The position numbers and the translations under genes are program-made. Shown here piece by piece: positions 35,901 to 49,200 of a DNA stretch of 64,000 bases (the stretch's first letter is position 1; every line of letters starts with the position of its first letter). A model generated the notes under the pieces. It had not been told where the DNA came from. It did not search any database and saw nothing but the letters and a program-made list of their open reading frames with translations. Location of the stretch: assembly GCA_900239685.1 (NCBI GenBank), contig OENT01000808.1, positions 1,718 through 65,717 of the forward strand. The letters are read 5' to 3'. Origin of the DNA: Rotaria macrura (taxonomy: Eukaryota; Rotifera; Eurotatoria; Philodinida; Philodinidae).

Positions 35901-37008
35901 AAAGTCTAAAAAAAGCAACGTTTGATGTATTTTCGTGATTATCAGGTATATTGCGTGTACCAAGGACACATTGCTCTGACATGACAAGGTAAATTCAGGT
36001 CGTACTAAACGATGGACATCCTTTTACATAATATAAGATTAATCAACGTATTCCCTTAGCAAGATAGTATACTTGTGCGCGTAACAAAGGGTGAACATTC
36101 TGTTCCATGACAAGTGGTCAAGGACAATGTTAAGTAGATAGAATAGGTTAATCGAATTACCCATAATCAATGAACGCCCTTCTCTGTGGCACAGATAGGT
36201 AACATATTGTTATGCGTAAAGTTGAGCATAAGTTAAGTGATGAACGTCCTTCTGAATGGCATCCTGTCATATTCATGAGGAATACATAATAGTTTCCGAA
36301 TCCTCTATTATTCCTATTTCTCTCTAGCTCGTCTCTCTTTCTCTTTCTCCGCTTGCCTGTTTAGCTACTCTCTCTCTACTCTTCTGTCTCTCTGCTTCTA
36401 TATTTATATATCTCCCTTAGTGTGTGCGTATATACATGCATTGTGGAATTTTTCAAGAAAAACGATACATACGTATAATTGTTATAGCAGAGCGTTGCTG
36501 TATTGCTTGTTTTACAATAATTATTAATGAACTATCTTATTTGGGTACTATTCAACGGTCTTATTTGTACCGTCACACTCTTTTAAGAGTTGCTACCCTT
36601 CATCTCATCTCGAATAGAAGATATAAGCTATATCTTCAATTAAAAATCGTTAGATTGCGTGGTGGATTTTGGTGCATTTGGCGGGTTTTACCGTTTGCGA
36701 ATAATTTATTAGGTTTCCGCTTGTTAAATGGAACTCACCAGTATTATTTATTCATCCTACTTTAAATTGCATTTCAGGATATGTCCGGAAGAGGAGCTTT
36801 TTATTTGATTTCTGCGTGCTTCTGTCATTTTATTTCACAGGAATCAGACAGTGATATTTGTAACTTTGGTGCAGAATTTCTTCAGTCGAATCCATTATTA
36901 GTCTTAAAGACTGTTTTGGTTGTGTAGAGTTTCCGTCGTTTTGAAATTCAATTGATATAACACAGAATTACATAAGAGTTTCGCTAAGAAACTACTGAGA
37001 ACTGCGCT
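32973..37008. other. No gene recognised; poly-G/N patch and minor repeats
   Basis: Contains a GC-rich stretch near 33005-33030 and 14 G at 33383-33396 followed by six unresolved bases (33397-33402), a sequencing or assembly weak point. A two-copy tandem repeat of about 89 bp lies at 35111-35260 (both copies include CGAACTCACCATTATT). A CT-rich microsatellite is at 36300-36420. A 113-residue open stretch at 36424-36765 (+) starts with ATG-like composition but has no recognisable domain. Nothing was confidently coding. Confidence 0.45.
33383..33402. other. Poly-G run followed by 6 undetermined bases
   Basis: Fourteen G then six n. The true length of the run, and whether sequence is missing, cannot be known from this assembly. 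Confidence 0.95.
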
Positions 37009-37025
37009 CACCCACACCCACACCC
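37009..37025 (-). repeat. Telomere-like C-rich tract at the 5' end of a truncated LINE
   Basis: CACCCACACCCACACCC, the complement of GGGTGTGGGTGTGGGTG, sits exactly where the reverse-transcriptase reading frame of the adjoining LINE begins (FDTIKHK). The C-rich strand reading rightward is what a left-hand chromosome end would show. Confidence 0.75.
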
Positions 37026-38078
37026 TTCGATACAATCAAACATAAAGTTATATGTGATGTTCTCAAGTCGTACGGACTCGAGTATAAAATGGTTGCACTA
37101 CTACAGAATATATATGGAAAAGCACGATCAGCAGTCCGAAAAGAGAAAGAAGTAGGATAATGGTTCCAAACTAGTGCTGGAAGCAGGCAAGGAGATCCTC
37201 TTTCACCACTATTGTTCATCCCGTATCTTAAACGAGTAATGGACAAAGCAATGTACACTGATGGTGGAATAAATATAAGCGGAACACTAGTGGACAACCT
37301 ACGGCTCATGGATGACATCAATGTCCTGGAAGAAGACTGCGACTCGCTTCACCCACAAATAGAACGAATAAGAGTAGCAGCGGAATACGCAGGACTAATA
37401 ATGAATACAACGAAAACAAAAACACCAGTATTTGGCGACAGAAATATCAAAAAACGTGTACAAATAGCAGGAAACGCAATAGAAAATGTAGAACAGTTCG
37501 AGTGCCTTGGGAGTCTATTCACATGGGACAACAACTGTACCAAAGAAATCAAGAGAAGAATAGGCAAAACAATAAGAGCAATCAGTGCACTAAAAGACAT
37601 ATCGAATAGCACGGAAACAAAAATTGAAAATAAAAGCAGGATCCTAACTACCTGTGTCTTGAGTGTACTGCTATACGCACCAGAAATATGGACACTGAAG
37701 GAAGTCGATAGAAAAAAACTACTGGCGTTCGAAATAAAATGCTATCGAATGATAATAAGAATCAGCCGGAAAGATATGATAAGAAATATAGGCATAGTGA
37801 ACCAGATAGCAAAAAAAGGCCATCATAGCAAACATCAAGAGAAGAAAGCTACGGTTGTTCGGCCATATCTGTCGAATGAGCGATAATATGCTGATAAAAC
37901 ACACCGTATTAGCAAGAATCAACGGAAAACCACGAGGAGGGTGTCAATGCAGAGAATGGATAGACAATATAATAGAATGGTGCGGACACAGCAGACAAGA
38001 CCTGTTACACCTTACGCAAGATAGAAGGAAATGAAAAGAAATTATCCGAACAGTGATTGGCACTAACGAACGATAAGC
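37026..38078 (+). mobile_element. 5'-truncated non-LTR retrotransposon (LINE), RT and C-terminal part
   Basis: Reading begins inside the RT domain at FDTIKHKVICDVLKSYGLEY, with one in-frame stop (TAA near 37158), then SAGSRQGDPLSPLLF, the catalytic aspartates in LRLMDDIN (consensus F/Y-A-D-D; the preceding residues are altered), FECLGSLFTWDNNCTKEIKR and LLYAPEIWTLKEVDRKKL. The open part is 37212-37886. A frameshift leads to the typical LINE tail with GKPRGGCQCREWIDNIIEWC and a TQDRRK motif, ending with stops near 38030-38078. Only the 3' half of ORF2 is present; endonuclease and ORF1 are missing. It is of the RTE/CR1-like broad group and inactive. Confidence 0.85.
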
Positions 38079-38235
38079 CTATGGGACATCATGAATCATG
38101 AATGCATTAGGAAACAAAATTTGTTGATTTTATTGTATTTTTTTTCTTTTAATACATTAACACAGATGTCATATTGATTTCGTGGGAGATGGATGTAATC
38201 ATGTAGCAAAAATGCATAATACACTAATTGCAAAA

Positions 38236-38257
38236 CACACTCACACTCACACTCACA
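38236..38257 (-). repeat. CACACT microsatellite, degenerate telomere-like
   Basis: Three to four CACACT units shortly after the LINE 3' end. The other strand reads GTGAGTGTGAG and so on, related to but not the same as the TGTGGG unit. It could be a LINE tail microsatellite. Confidence 0.5.
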
Positions 38258-38360
38258 TGCAACCATACCCAAAACTATACCCTCAAGAGATGTTAGTAGC
38301 ATTAGTTAGAAATTTTTAGCAGTGAATCAAACAGAATAGTTCAGAGTGGGAGTTGTGGTA

Positions 38361-40107
38361 TCAACAAGTCTGCGATAGAATATTTAAAGTATCAGTGCCT
38401 TCATTGGAAACTGCTAAATCCTGCTTCCCATCATTGTTAAAATCACCCGCACAAATACTAAACGGAAATGAGCCATAAGCGAGCGGAAAAAGCACTACGG
38501 CTGAAAATGAACCATTACCATATCCTAATAACACACCTATATTATTCGTGCTATTGCTTGTCACGATAACGTCTAGTAAGCCATCATTGTTAAAATCACT
38601 AGCAATAACAGTGTTCGGTTGCAAGCTATTGCCAACCGAAAACGATTTTTGACTTAAGAAGGTACCATTACCACACCCAAAAAGTATACCAACACTGTCG
38701 TTACCATAGTTAGCAATAACAATATCAAGCATTAGATCGTTGTTGAAATCCCCAATAGCAACAAACAATGGAGAAGACTCAGTTGAGTATATCATTTGCC
38801 TTGTGAAAGAATAATTTCCATATCCAAGAAAGATACCTACATTGTTATTACCCGAATTTCCAACTGCAATGTCCATGTAAGTGTCACCGTTAAAATCTCC
38901 AAAACAAAACGACCTCGGTCGTGATCCAATATCAGTTTTGAGCGTCATCCGCTTTTCAAAACCTTGATTGGGACGCCCTAAGTGTACATTAATACTGCCG
39001 CCATACCAATTAGCAACGGCGATATCCAATTGTGTGTCGTCGTTAAAATCACCAACAACTACAAACACTGGTTCGGGGCCTGTTAAATATTTCGCTTGAA
39101 CTGCAAATGAGCCATCAACGGATCCTAAAATTACAATGATAGTGCTGTCCCCTCTGTTAACAACGACGATATCCAATAATTTGTCCTTGTTGAAATCACC
39201 AACAGCTACAGACCATGGACCTAAGCCAGTTGGATATGTCACTTGATTTGCGAATGAACCATCGCCATAACCCAGAAGCACACTGACATTCCTGTTTTTT
39301 GCATTAGTAATGACCATATCAGATCGTTCGTCGTTGTTAAAATCCCCAACAGCAACAGAGGATGGACTATGGCCAGTTGGATATGCCGTTTGATTTCCAA
39401 ATGAGCCATCACCATACCCCAGAAGTACACTGACAGTGTTGTCATCATAATTAGTAACAACGATATCCAATCGTGTGTCGTTGTTAAAATCCCCAGCAGC
39501 AACAGAGGATGGACCTAACCCAGTCGGATATGTCATTTGATGTGCAAATGAGCCATTTCCATATCCGAGAAGAATACTTACAGTATTATCAATCGAATTA
39601 GTAACAACGATATCCAATCGTGTGTCGTTGTTAAAATCCCCAACAATTATAAACTGTGGACCTAACCCAGTTGGACATGTCATTTGATTTGCAAATGAGC
39701 CATTTCCATATCCGAGAAGAATACTTACAGTATTATCAATCGAATTAGTAACGACGACATCCAATCGTGTGTCGTTGTTAAAATCATCAACAACTATACA
39801 CTGTGGACCTAAGCCAGTTGGAGATGTCGCTTGATTTGCGAATGAGCCATCGCCATAACCAAGAAGTACACCGACTGTGTTCGTGCCAAAATTAGCAACT
39901 ACCATGTCCAATCGTTTGTCTTTGTTAAAATCACCAACAGCTACAGAGAATGGGAAAATGTCCGTTTGATATGGCTTCTGATCTGTAAATGAACTAGTGT
40001 CATATGAAACCAGTATATCTATACTATCAATGCCATCGTATGCGACAAGAATGGAATCGTTCATATAGTATGTATGAAATACAGGATTGTGTTCGGTCAC
40101 AGTATGC
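38361..40107 (-). CDS. VCBS/FG-GAP repeat protein, C-terminal array of 11 blocks
   Basis: A long open frame, last exon of a gene, ending IGVLL...DTLNILSQTC. It consists of about eleven blocks of roughly 48 residues following the pattern GDFNNDTRLDIVVTNxxxNTVSVLLGYGNGSFANQ. Each block has a calcium-binding loop D-x-N-x-D-x-x-x-D, as in integrin alpha-type beta-propeller blades. At the 5' side the frame begins mid-block (MNDSILVAYDGIDSIDILVS). No ATG with a signal sequence is present; a possible splice acceptor (ATACAAG) lies at 40108. So either an upstream exon is missing from view or this is the split-off tail of the neighbouring array (43276-45785). Such proteins are probably extracellular adhesion or recognition proteins; the ligand is unknown. 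Confidence 0.75.
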
Positions 40108-43100
40108 TTGTATTTGATAGTAATGCGAGTAGTTATAAGGGAACAAGTGAAGAATATTCGTTTAAGTTTATATTAGTTTTAAGTTTATCTGAGCTATCTG
40201 GTTCGGAGATGCCATTCTATGAGTTCTCTTGATTGGATCATGAAATCAAGAATCATTTCGACTTCAATATGCCCGTTAAGATTTCGAAACGAAAGTATAC
40301 GTTATCGTAAATATTCGTTTATGGCCATGTTTGTTCGTCCTAATGCTTGTTCTGGGTAAGCATTAAGTATCTACTGTAACATTGCATGATTCTTTAAGCT
40401 TTAATTTTTCATTTACTGATCATTTTAACAGTGAAAAAGGTACGAAGTATAGAGAAAATAGTGAAAATGCAGTCGAAAAATCTTATTTAGTTATGGAGAA
40501 AGATAACAAAATTTTCAAAGGCTGACAGTAATGTAAATAACTGGTACATTTCTTGTAACGTTGCTCCGTTTTGTGTGAATAGGCAACGTTCACTTCACTT
40601 GAAATAAACCATGACAGTTAATCAGGTACAGTTGTATAGAAAATGATTTGCTTAATATTCTTTATTTTTTGTTGCAAGAAGAAGAGATAAAATGATTTCC
40701 GAGGTAAACAACAGTAAATTTACTCTGTCTTGCCATAACCGACTACACGGTAAGACAGAAAATGTCTTTGTGTGTCTACCTATATTAGGGAGACACCTTC
40801 AGGGCCTATTTTAATGTTCAATAATGTAAGACTGATCACAATTTGAACAGGTAGAAAAAAATGAATTATTTTGATCAGTGCGCATGAATACAATACTTGT
40901 GGACCACAACAGTTTTTGTTCTTTGTACTTTTTTTTAGTTTTTCTGTATGGTTTTCATTAAGAGTGTACGTTCGTTTTCTTCTATTCCTTTTATTATCAA
41001 TATTCCCTATATATTTCGGAGATGATAATACAAGTGTAGTGACTTATATACAATTTTATTTGTTTCGAGCGATGAATTTACCAAAAAAATAATGCATCAA
41101 GATGTTTACATATATTTTTTTCCGTTATAGCATAAATCACAATTGAAAACATTAGCTGTTTTATTTGAAAATGATTAGAAATAAATTAGCTATAGAATAT
41201 CAAACAAATAATATGTAATGTGGCCATCGAAAATTAAAATAGGAATTCTCATTGCACAAATTAATGATCTGCTTCCACACCTGCCTTTCACTAATAAATT
41301 TCTTTCTATGATTAGTTTTCTTTTAGGGTCTCTCACTTTGTTTAAATTTTTGTTTAACACATCATGGTACCGTATATGTACTTAGCTTGAAATAACTTGT
41401 AACACTCAATCCAACTATTAATACTACTGTTCATTAAAAACTTAGACAGACTTCATATGTCGTACATGGAATGTTCAAATCAGTGAAAAGATTCAAACCA
41501 ATCCATGAGATTCATTCTGACTACTGGATCCGATTAAATCAGATCCGATCGGATTCCATGGTGAATTTCTATAAAACCGACGGAATCCTGGTTGTGGTAT
41601 GCCATTCGGCTCCTTGCACTTGGAATCCGATCGGTCTGATTTTCGGAATTTGACCACATCAATTATAGGGTTCTATCAGACCTCTAATGATGTCATCAGA
41701 TACTAGTTGTTATCCAAATAATAAATTACTATTTTCGTGTCAGATCCAATCGGGTCCAGTGTCGGATTCAATCATCCGGGAACTCGATTTCCTACTCGAA
41801 GAACTATCATCCGCACTGCTTGAGAGTTGCTCTTAAAATGTCCCGTTTTATAGATAACTATGGTAACATGGTTGACACACAGTAAGAAAAGTTGATATAG
41901 GAGAAGATGAGAGACAAGACATACGTATGTACATTTCCCTTTTTTCCTTGCTTAAAAAACCATGATAGGTGGTCAATCTCAGACATTCTTTGTCATGAAG
42001 TTCCTGGGAAGATTTATGGTGACACAGATACTATAAGATTATTTATGCCTAATACTTATTTCTACATCAAGTATCGTACTACTAATGTATTTGGTTAGTG
42101 CCCTTTTACCCTTATCGAGAGAGAGAGGAAATCTGTTAATACAGGTAAGATCACATGAATGCACAATAAGAACTTAACAAGTGCAAAACCATATTTCAAG
42201 GGCACAACCACATAACAGGGAGTATTATCTTGAGTAGTCACAGTTCCCTTGGTCAAATTTTACTGATTCTTACATTTATCTCACATGCAGCCAATCAAAA
42301 ACAATTTGCAGTGTATATTTTCAAATGCTGCTAAGTCACAGCCATTAGATTTCGCTTATTGATTTACGATAAAGATCATCCTTAAAACAACATTCATTAT
42401 AAGAAAAACAGTCACACATATCAGCTCTAAGCGTGTGCTATGAATGGAACTTGGTTTCGTAACCTTCGCATACATTTTGGTGGTACCTATTTAATTATAA
42501 TTAATTGTATAAGACATTTCAAATTTCATTCATCTAACTGTTAAATCGCTCCTGGTGTTTCTCTGTATCATCCACGCCTTTAAATATTACACGCTTAAAT
42601 ATTGCATGCTTGTTTACACGGCAGCACTACCTGGCAAATTCAACGAAGCCAAAGAACTACTTATTGTCCTTGTATTGAAAAAATATTTGGAAAACATGAA
42701 AAATACATTTGCCCTATTCCAATAATATTTTTCTATATGAGTGCAGTACTACCCATGAGAAAAAAACGTACGAGATCAACAAAAACAAGTGCAATGGCAT
42801 CATTTATAACTAGTTATTAGATGATGGAGCTGGTGCGAATCGATTTTCATTAAACAGTAATCACCTTATATTGTAGTGTAAAATCTCTATGGTGTTCTTG
42901 GATTAACATTAAACTCGATGCACTTAGTGAAAGACTTCAATAAAATAGTGATCCATGTTACATCAGATCGTTCACAGTTGCATCGTGCAACAAAAGTGAT
43001 ATTCTCATTTGGGTCTTATCATGCTGTAAAATCTCACTTGGACTGTATCGATGTTATCTTCAGGACAAGATCACAACGTCATAAACAATCTGGAACATGG

Positions 43101-43275
43101 ATCGTTTATGAATTTCTCATATGTTTGCTGCTTTTCTCTTAAATGGACCACCTCGCAGAAACAGTTACATAATCGTACGGAAAAAGTCGTTAAAACCATG
43201 TCATACCTATGCGATGATGTTAGAAGAGAGGGCCTGGAAATTGAACCGAAATTTGACGGCATAATATCCACACAG
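40108..43275. other. Spacer between the two FG-GAP arrays; no gene recognised
   Basis: AT-rich sequence without clear ORFs. A cluster of GATCCGAT/GGATTCC motifs occurs at 41520-41780, including an inverted pair (CCGATCGGATTCC near 41555 and GGAATCCGATCGG near 41620), probably a small MITE remnant. Just beyond the stop of the distal array (43255-43275), another frame continues DIMPSNFGSIS, reminiscent of the repeat, so array sequence extends slightly past the stop. Confidence 0.45.
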
Positions 43276-46200
43276 CTAAATGTCCGAAAGTTCATCATGG
43301 TTGAAATCGACCGCAGCAATGAGTACTGGGGCGAAATCATAACCCGTTCCGATATTATTTTGAAGCTCAAAAAAACCGTTCCCGTTTCCCAGGAATAAGG
43401 CAATAGTTTTGGCGCCATAGTTTGCCACTGCAATATCAGCTTCACCATCTTTATTATAAGAACCAATCGCAATCGAGTAAGGACGAGAATTGAAACCCGT
43501 TGAATACAGCATTTGCTCCCTGAAAGTACCATTTCCATATCCAAGAAGGATCCCTATATTATCCGTACCATAATTTGCAACTACAATATCTAGGAGACTA
43601 TCTTGATTGAAATCATACATAGCAACAGCGTGGAAACGAGAACCACTACCAGATCCGAATGTAATGCTATCTTTCAGAGCACCATCATCAGCATTAAGCC
43701 GTACACTGACAGTTTTATCACCTGAGTTTACAACAGCAATATCCAATCGTGCGTCGTTGTTAAAATCACCAACAGTTACAGACCATGGACTTAAGCCAAT
43801 TGGATATATCGTTTGATCTGCAAATGAGCCATTACCATAACCCAGAAGTATACTGAAACTATTTTGTTTCATGTTAGCAACGACGATATCCAATCGTCTG
43901 TCATTGTTAAAATCTCCAACAGCAACAGACCATGGAGATAAGCCTGTTAGATACGTGTTTTGATCAGAAAATGCGCCATTGCCATATCCCAGAAGTATAC
44001 TAACTGTGTCGTAATTAGAATTACCAACGACGATATCCAAGTACGTGTCGTTGTTAAAATCACCGACAGCTACAGTCCATGGACCTGAACCAGTTGGATA
44101 TGTCGTTTGATCTGCAAATGAGCCATCACCATACCCCAGAAGTACACTGACAGTGTTGCTATAAAAATTAGCAACAACGATATCCAATCGTGTGTCATTG
44201 TTAAAGTCGCCAACAGATATAGAATGTGGGTATGAGCCAGTTGGATATGTCGTTTGATTTGAAAATGAATTATTAGCATAACCTAGAAGGACACTGATAG
44301 TGTGGTCGTCATAATTTACTACGACTATATCCAAGTATGTGTCATTGTTAAAATTGCCAACTACTACAGCGAAGGGACTATTACCAGTTGAATATGTAGT
44401 GCGATTGGCGAATGAGCCATCGCCATAACCCAGAAGTACAGAGACTGTGTTACCCATAAAATTAGTAACGGCGATATCCAAGTGTATGTCGTTGTTAAAA
44501 TCGCCCACAGCTACAGCCGACGGATAATTACCAGTTGGATATGTCGTTTGATTTGCAAATGAGCCATCCCCATACCCGAGAAGCACACTGACAGTGTGGC
44601 TATAAAAATTGGCAACGACAATATCCAAGTATGTGTCCTCGTTAAAGTTGTCAGCAACAAGATTGTATGGATATGAGCCAGTTGCATATGTCATTTGAAT
44701 TCCAGCGAATAGAAAATAGCCAACTAGGATTTCTATGGTTTTTGTGTCATTGTTAACGGTAACCACATCTAAACGATGATCATTGTTGAAGTCTCCTGTA
44801 GCCACGAAGATGGTAGAAGACGATCCAGTTGAATAAAACGTTGCATTTCGGAATAATCCATTTCCATATCCTAAAAATACAACTACATTGGTAATGCCGT
44901 CAGTGGTAGCGACTAAATCCATTGAATCATCATCGTTAAAGTCACCGATGCCGACAGAATATGGAGAAGTGGTGCCAAGAGTATAAGTTTTTGATCCTAG
45001 AAAAGTGCCATCACCTTTGCCAATATATACACCTATACTCTTATCTCCATAATTGGCGACGACGAGATCTAGGATATTGTCATTGTTTAAATACCCAACA
45101 GCAATTGAGCATAGATTGGAATTAATATTAGTTGTAGTTGTTGTTTTTTTTGTGAAAGTACCGTTGCTGAATCCAAGTAGAATACCAATATCCCCCGTAC
45201 CATAATTTATGACAGCCAGATCCATCTGCTTATCGTTGTTAAAATCACCACTGACAACCGCAGATGGAACAGAATCATAGCCTGAAAAATATGTGTTTGG
45301 TGTTGAAAAGGTTCCATTTCCATATCCATAAAATAGGATAACACTGTGTGTGCCATAGTTAGCGGTGATAATATCGAGTGCTTTGTCATTATTCAGATCA
45401 GCTGTATGAACCCAAATAGGGCGAGATGATGCCATTGATAGAACTGTTAGGTTAGCAAAAGAGCCATCGGGGAAGCCAAGAAGTACGCTTACGCTGTTTG
45501 TCCCATAATTAGCTGTAGTAACATCTGGTCGACTATCGCCGTTGAAATCCCCCACAGCGATCACATATGGAGCTGAACCGATGCCAGTCGAATACTTTAC
45601 TGGATTCGCCATACTGCCATTGCCTTGACCAACATATATAGCTATGCTGTCAGAAGCATAATCGGTGGCAGCAATGTCTAGCCAAGTATCATTGTTGAAG
45701 TAACCCGTAGCGACCGAACTTGGATCAAACTTATATTCAATCGGATTTGGCATTATTGTTTTGAAATTCAGTCCACATTTTGGAACTAAGTAACAAAGGG
45801 AAAAAAGCAAGGTTGAAAAACTACTTTGATCATAGTAATTCTAGTAGATGCTCTAAGGCGACTTCAATCACATCAAGCTTGCACTGGATTTTTGCTTGAA
45901 TTACTTTTCATGTGCCTTCTCTCACTTACTAGACAACTATTTGGAGACATTTGTTCGGATTTAGAAAAGACGGACATGACAAACAATATGATTCAAGTAA
46001 GAACCTTTGACTTTATTTAGCTGGACGACCAGAGTCATTCCCATCTGTATCTTGCAGATGCTTTTATGATATGTTATCGACGAGTAATAAACTTCAATGG
46101 GGAAAGTTCATAAGCGGTTCAAAATTTAGAAAAAAGACAAGTACAATTGCGTTGAAACAATCCTCCAGCCGTGCTATGAATATTTCACATTGACAATTGA

Positions 46201-49200
46201 GAGTAACAATTAGGTTGTAACAAGTAGTACACAATGAAGGTTTATTAATCTTTTTTGTGTGAGGATTTCAGCCATCACTCCTTTTTTATGTCACCGACAG
46301 GAATCTCAAACATCTAATTATCTAACCATATAGCCCTATCAGAGGTCCAACCAGGCTGTGTTTTTGTAGGCCTTTGTATTTCAAGCCTTCCAGTCTCTAC
46401 CGACTTATTCGTTCAGCCTGGCCTGTCTGCTTAGGATTTTCGTCGCCCCTCCTGGCCTGCCTGGATAGGCATGTCTATTTTTATTTCATACCAATAACAT
46501 TTCCAGAGGTATCGCGAGCAACCAAAAATTAGGCGTGGGAGTTACTAGTAATTTCCTACTTCCCAACAATTTTGCGAAGAAGTAGCTAGAATTGTCAGGT
46601 CTTGGCGATTTTTTGGGTCTGTTCGGGATTTTTTCAAGATTTTCTCTCGACTTTTCTGATTTTTTTTTGTTTTTTGCAATTTTCTTTAGACTTTCTCAGG
46701 ATTTTTTCGAAGTTTTCGGATTTTTCGAGATTGTTTCGGGTTTTTTTTGGAGCTTATTTCAGTTTCTTAAGGACTTTTTGGAGTTTTTCAGAGTTTTACA
46801 CAATATTGAGATTTGAATTCTAGATTTTCGAGTTTGACATCTGGCAACACTGAGGGTAACTCAAGTGGAAAACAACTGATGTTTTTGATTTTAAGTCAAT
46901 TTTAAATCAAAAAAATAGTTACCCGATATAAATGATTAAATTTGGTATCCTTGTTGTTTGAAATGTCAATCTAGAGAGGGACAGTTTCAATCTGATTTTT
47001 TTGATTTCTGTAATTTTTCTGATTTTTCTGATTGTTTTGTGCAATTTTTCGGATTAAAATCAATTGATTGAATTCAAAAAAATCACAGAAATCATATATT
47101 ATCTGTTTCCGACTTGGGGTAACTTATAAAATCATGTTTCAGGTAGTATAAATTTCATTTTGTGAGATAGAACGCAAGACAATTTTTCGAAAATTCCGGA
47201 GGAGAGAGTCACACACACACACTGCCAGGACTGTTATGATGATAGAATAGAAACATGTATTTTGTTTTACTAGTGAACGATGTGGGGAATCATTCACAGT
47301 GATGAAAGATCAATATCAGCCATTTGTTGAAGAAACACAATTAAATGCTAATATTTAAGTTTAAAAAAAATAAAAGAGGCTTTAAAAATCAATAATAAAT
47401 ATCAAAACAAGAATTGATAAGAAAGATTTTAATAACAATCAAGACTAAAAGAATTTAGATAAATGAGAACATAAAGAATGAATAGATACAAATGATGAAC
47501 TATGCGATTTAAGATGGACATTAGTCATCATTTCAATCCATCATAATGAACACAGAACATTATTCTATACTTCTCCTAATTGCTAGTACTACTTTCAATT
47601 TGTTAAAAAAATTTCTATCGAAAAGAAAACAGTATATATAAAGGATATAGACAGGCCAGGCGGCCTGGTGTTTTTAAGCGGCCTGCCTGGTCTGGTCGAG
47701 AGGTCGGCTTGGCCTGTCACAGGCAGGCCTAGTGGCCTGGTCGGACCTCTGAGCCCTATTCTAGCACAGTACCCAAATATGTATAATGATATTCACTTTT
47801 ATAATCGACGAGATGACGTCTACAGTCTCTCTTTTCATCGTCAGGCTCGCCGGTGGCTTGATTCATACTATCACGGGTATCTATCTGTTCGAATAATTTT
47901 AAATTTTAAACGAGGAATGCATGCTTTTTGTTTCGGATGACCAATTTACAGGGATCACTTTCGTATTGACGTAAGAGAAAGATTATCGAGGATTCTTGCG
48001 ACTTCCCTGTCTTAAAAGAGACAAGTGCGTTTTCGCTGAAAGCTGTAAGATATTCGAATAACTATGTAATCTACGGAAGCAAAAGATCAACTCTAAATAT
48101 TATATGGAAGTGTCCTTGCAACAGATGTAACTCAAGACAAAATAAATGCTAAGGTATACACAGAGGGGGCCATATCTCGTTGGTTGACTTTGCTTATAGA
48201 GCAAAGAAAATCTCCAAAATCATTCGTCCAACTACGTTGCTCCTCGGAGAAGTCAATATAAAAAGTATTTCTGAAATGAATATTATTGTGATTTTTATAA
48301 AGTTCTTTTTTTTGTTTCAAATAAGAAATGAATCTATGAGCTTATAATTTGTTATAAACTATGGATGTACCGAGACGGAGAGCAAGCAGAGACTAGGTCT
48401 CAGTGCATCCCTTATATAAAGTCACCCTATACATTGTTACTGGTTGTATAAAAATAAAAGATTTTGAACGATCTGTATTTTTGTACTATGTATTTTACAT
48501 TTGGTGAGCAACCATTTAGAATAGGTGTTACCATGGATGGACAAGTCAAAGAAAAACACTCGAACTCTTTCAATTTTGATCGTCTAATTTTTCATTAGGA
48601 TCCATTTCGGCTTCGTTTTTCGAATATATGCAATATAATCTTCAAAATGGAACTTACACATCTATACAGATATAAATGGAATACTTGGACCTCATTGGAA
48701 GTGTGAATTTACAGGATGATGTAACTGATGCTAGATTGAACAAGATTCTTAAAATTTTTACGAGTTTTTGTCATTTGTAATATCCAGACGTATGAACAAT
48801 CCTTCAGTAGGAAGTTATTTACTATTTATTTACTCATCGAAGATATTTTACCACTAATCAGCTATTTGCAGAGAAAGAAGTAATATCTTATCATATCTAT
48901 AGAATGTGTTATTGTATCAAGTAGCAACAAGGAAAAGATTTCCGTAAAATGTAAAGACGCGAGAAATCACTAGAGAATATGAACTGTAACAGGAATGATA
49001 GCCATGTGAAGAAAAGAGAAAGAAAAAGAATGCACCTTGACATATCAAGAAGAGGGCTTATACGTATTTAGGCTTGATGACTAAACAAGATAAGACAGAA
49101 GAATATATAAATGCTTATGTTACAATAACGATAGGAAGAAAGATATGCTACAACACAACACTGATAAAAATATCTAACAATCTGCATACTAACTCACTAA

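Noticed and set aside
40871..41092. Hydrophobic 73-codon ORF
   Set aside because: Phe/Leu-rich composition is expected from T-rich DNA; no start context, splice partner or homologous motif.
43071..43544. 157-codon minus-strand ORF at the end of the FG-GAP array
   Set aside because: Shifted frame of the array; its only FG-GAP-like words come from the overlapping true frame.
46592..46823. Two Phe-rich ORFs
   Set aside because: They arise from the T-rich repetitive interior of the hAT-like element.
47668..47940. 90-codon ORF starting with Gly/Pro-rich sequence
   Set aside because: It begins in the GC-rich GGCCTG arm of the hAT-like element and crosses the insertion boundary, so it is not a gene.
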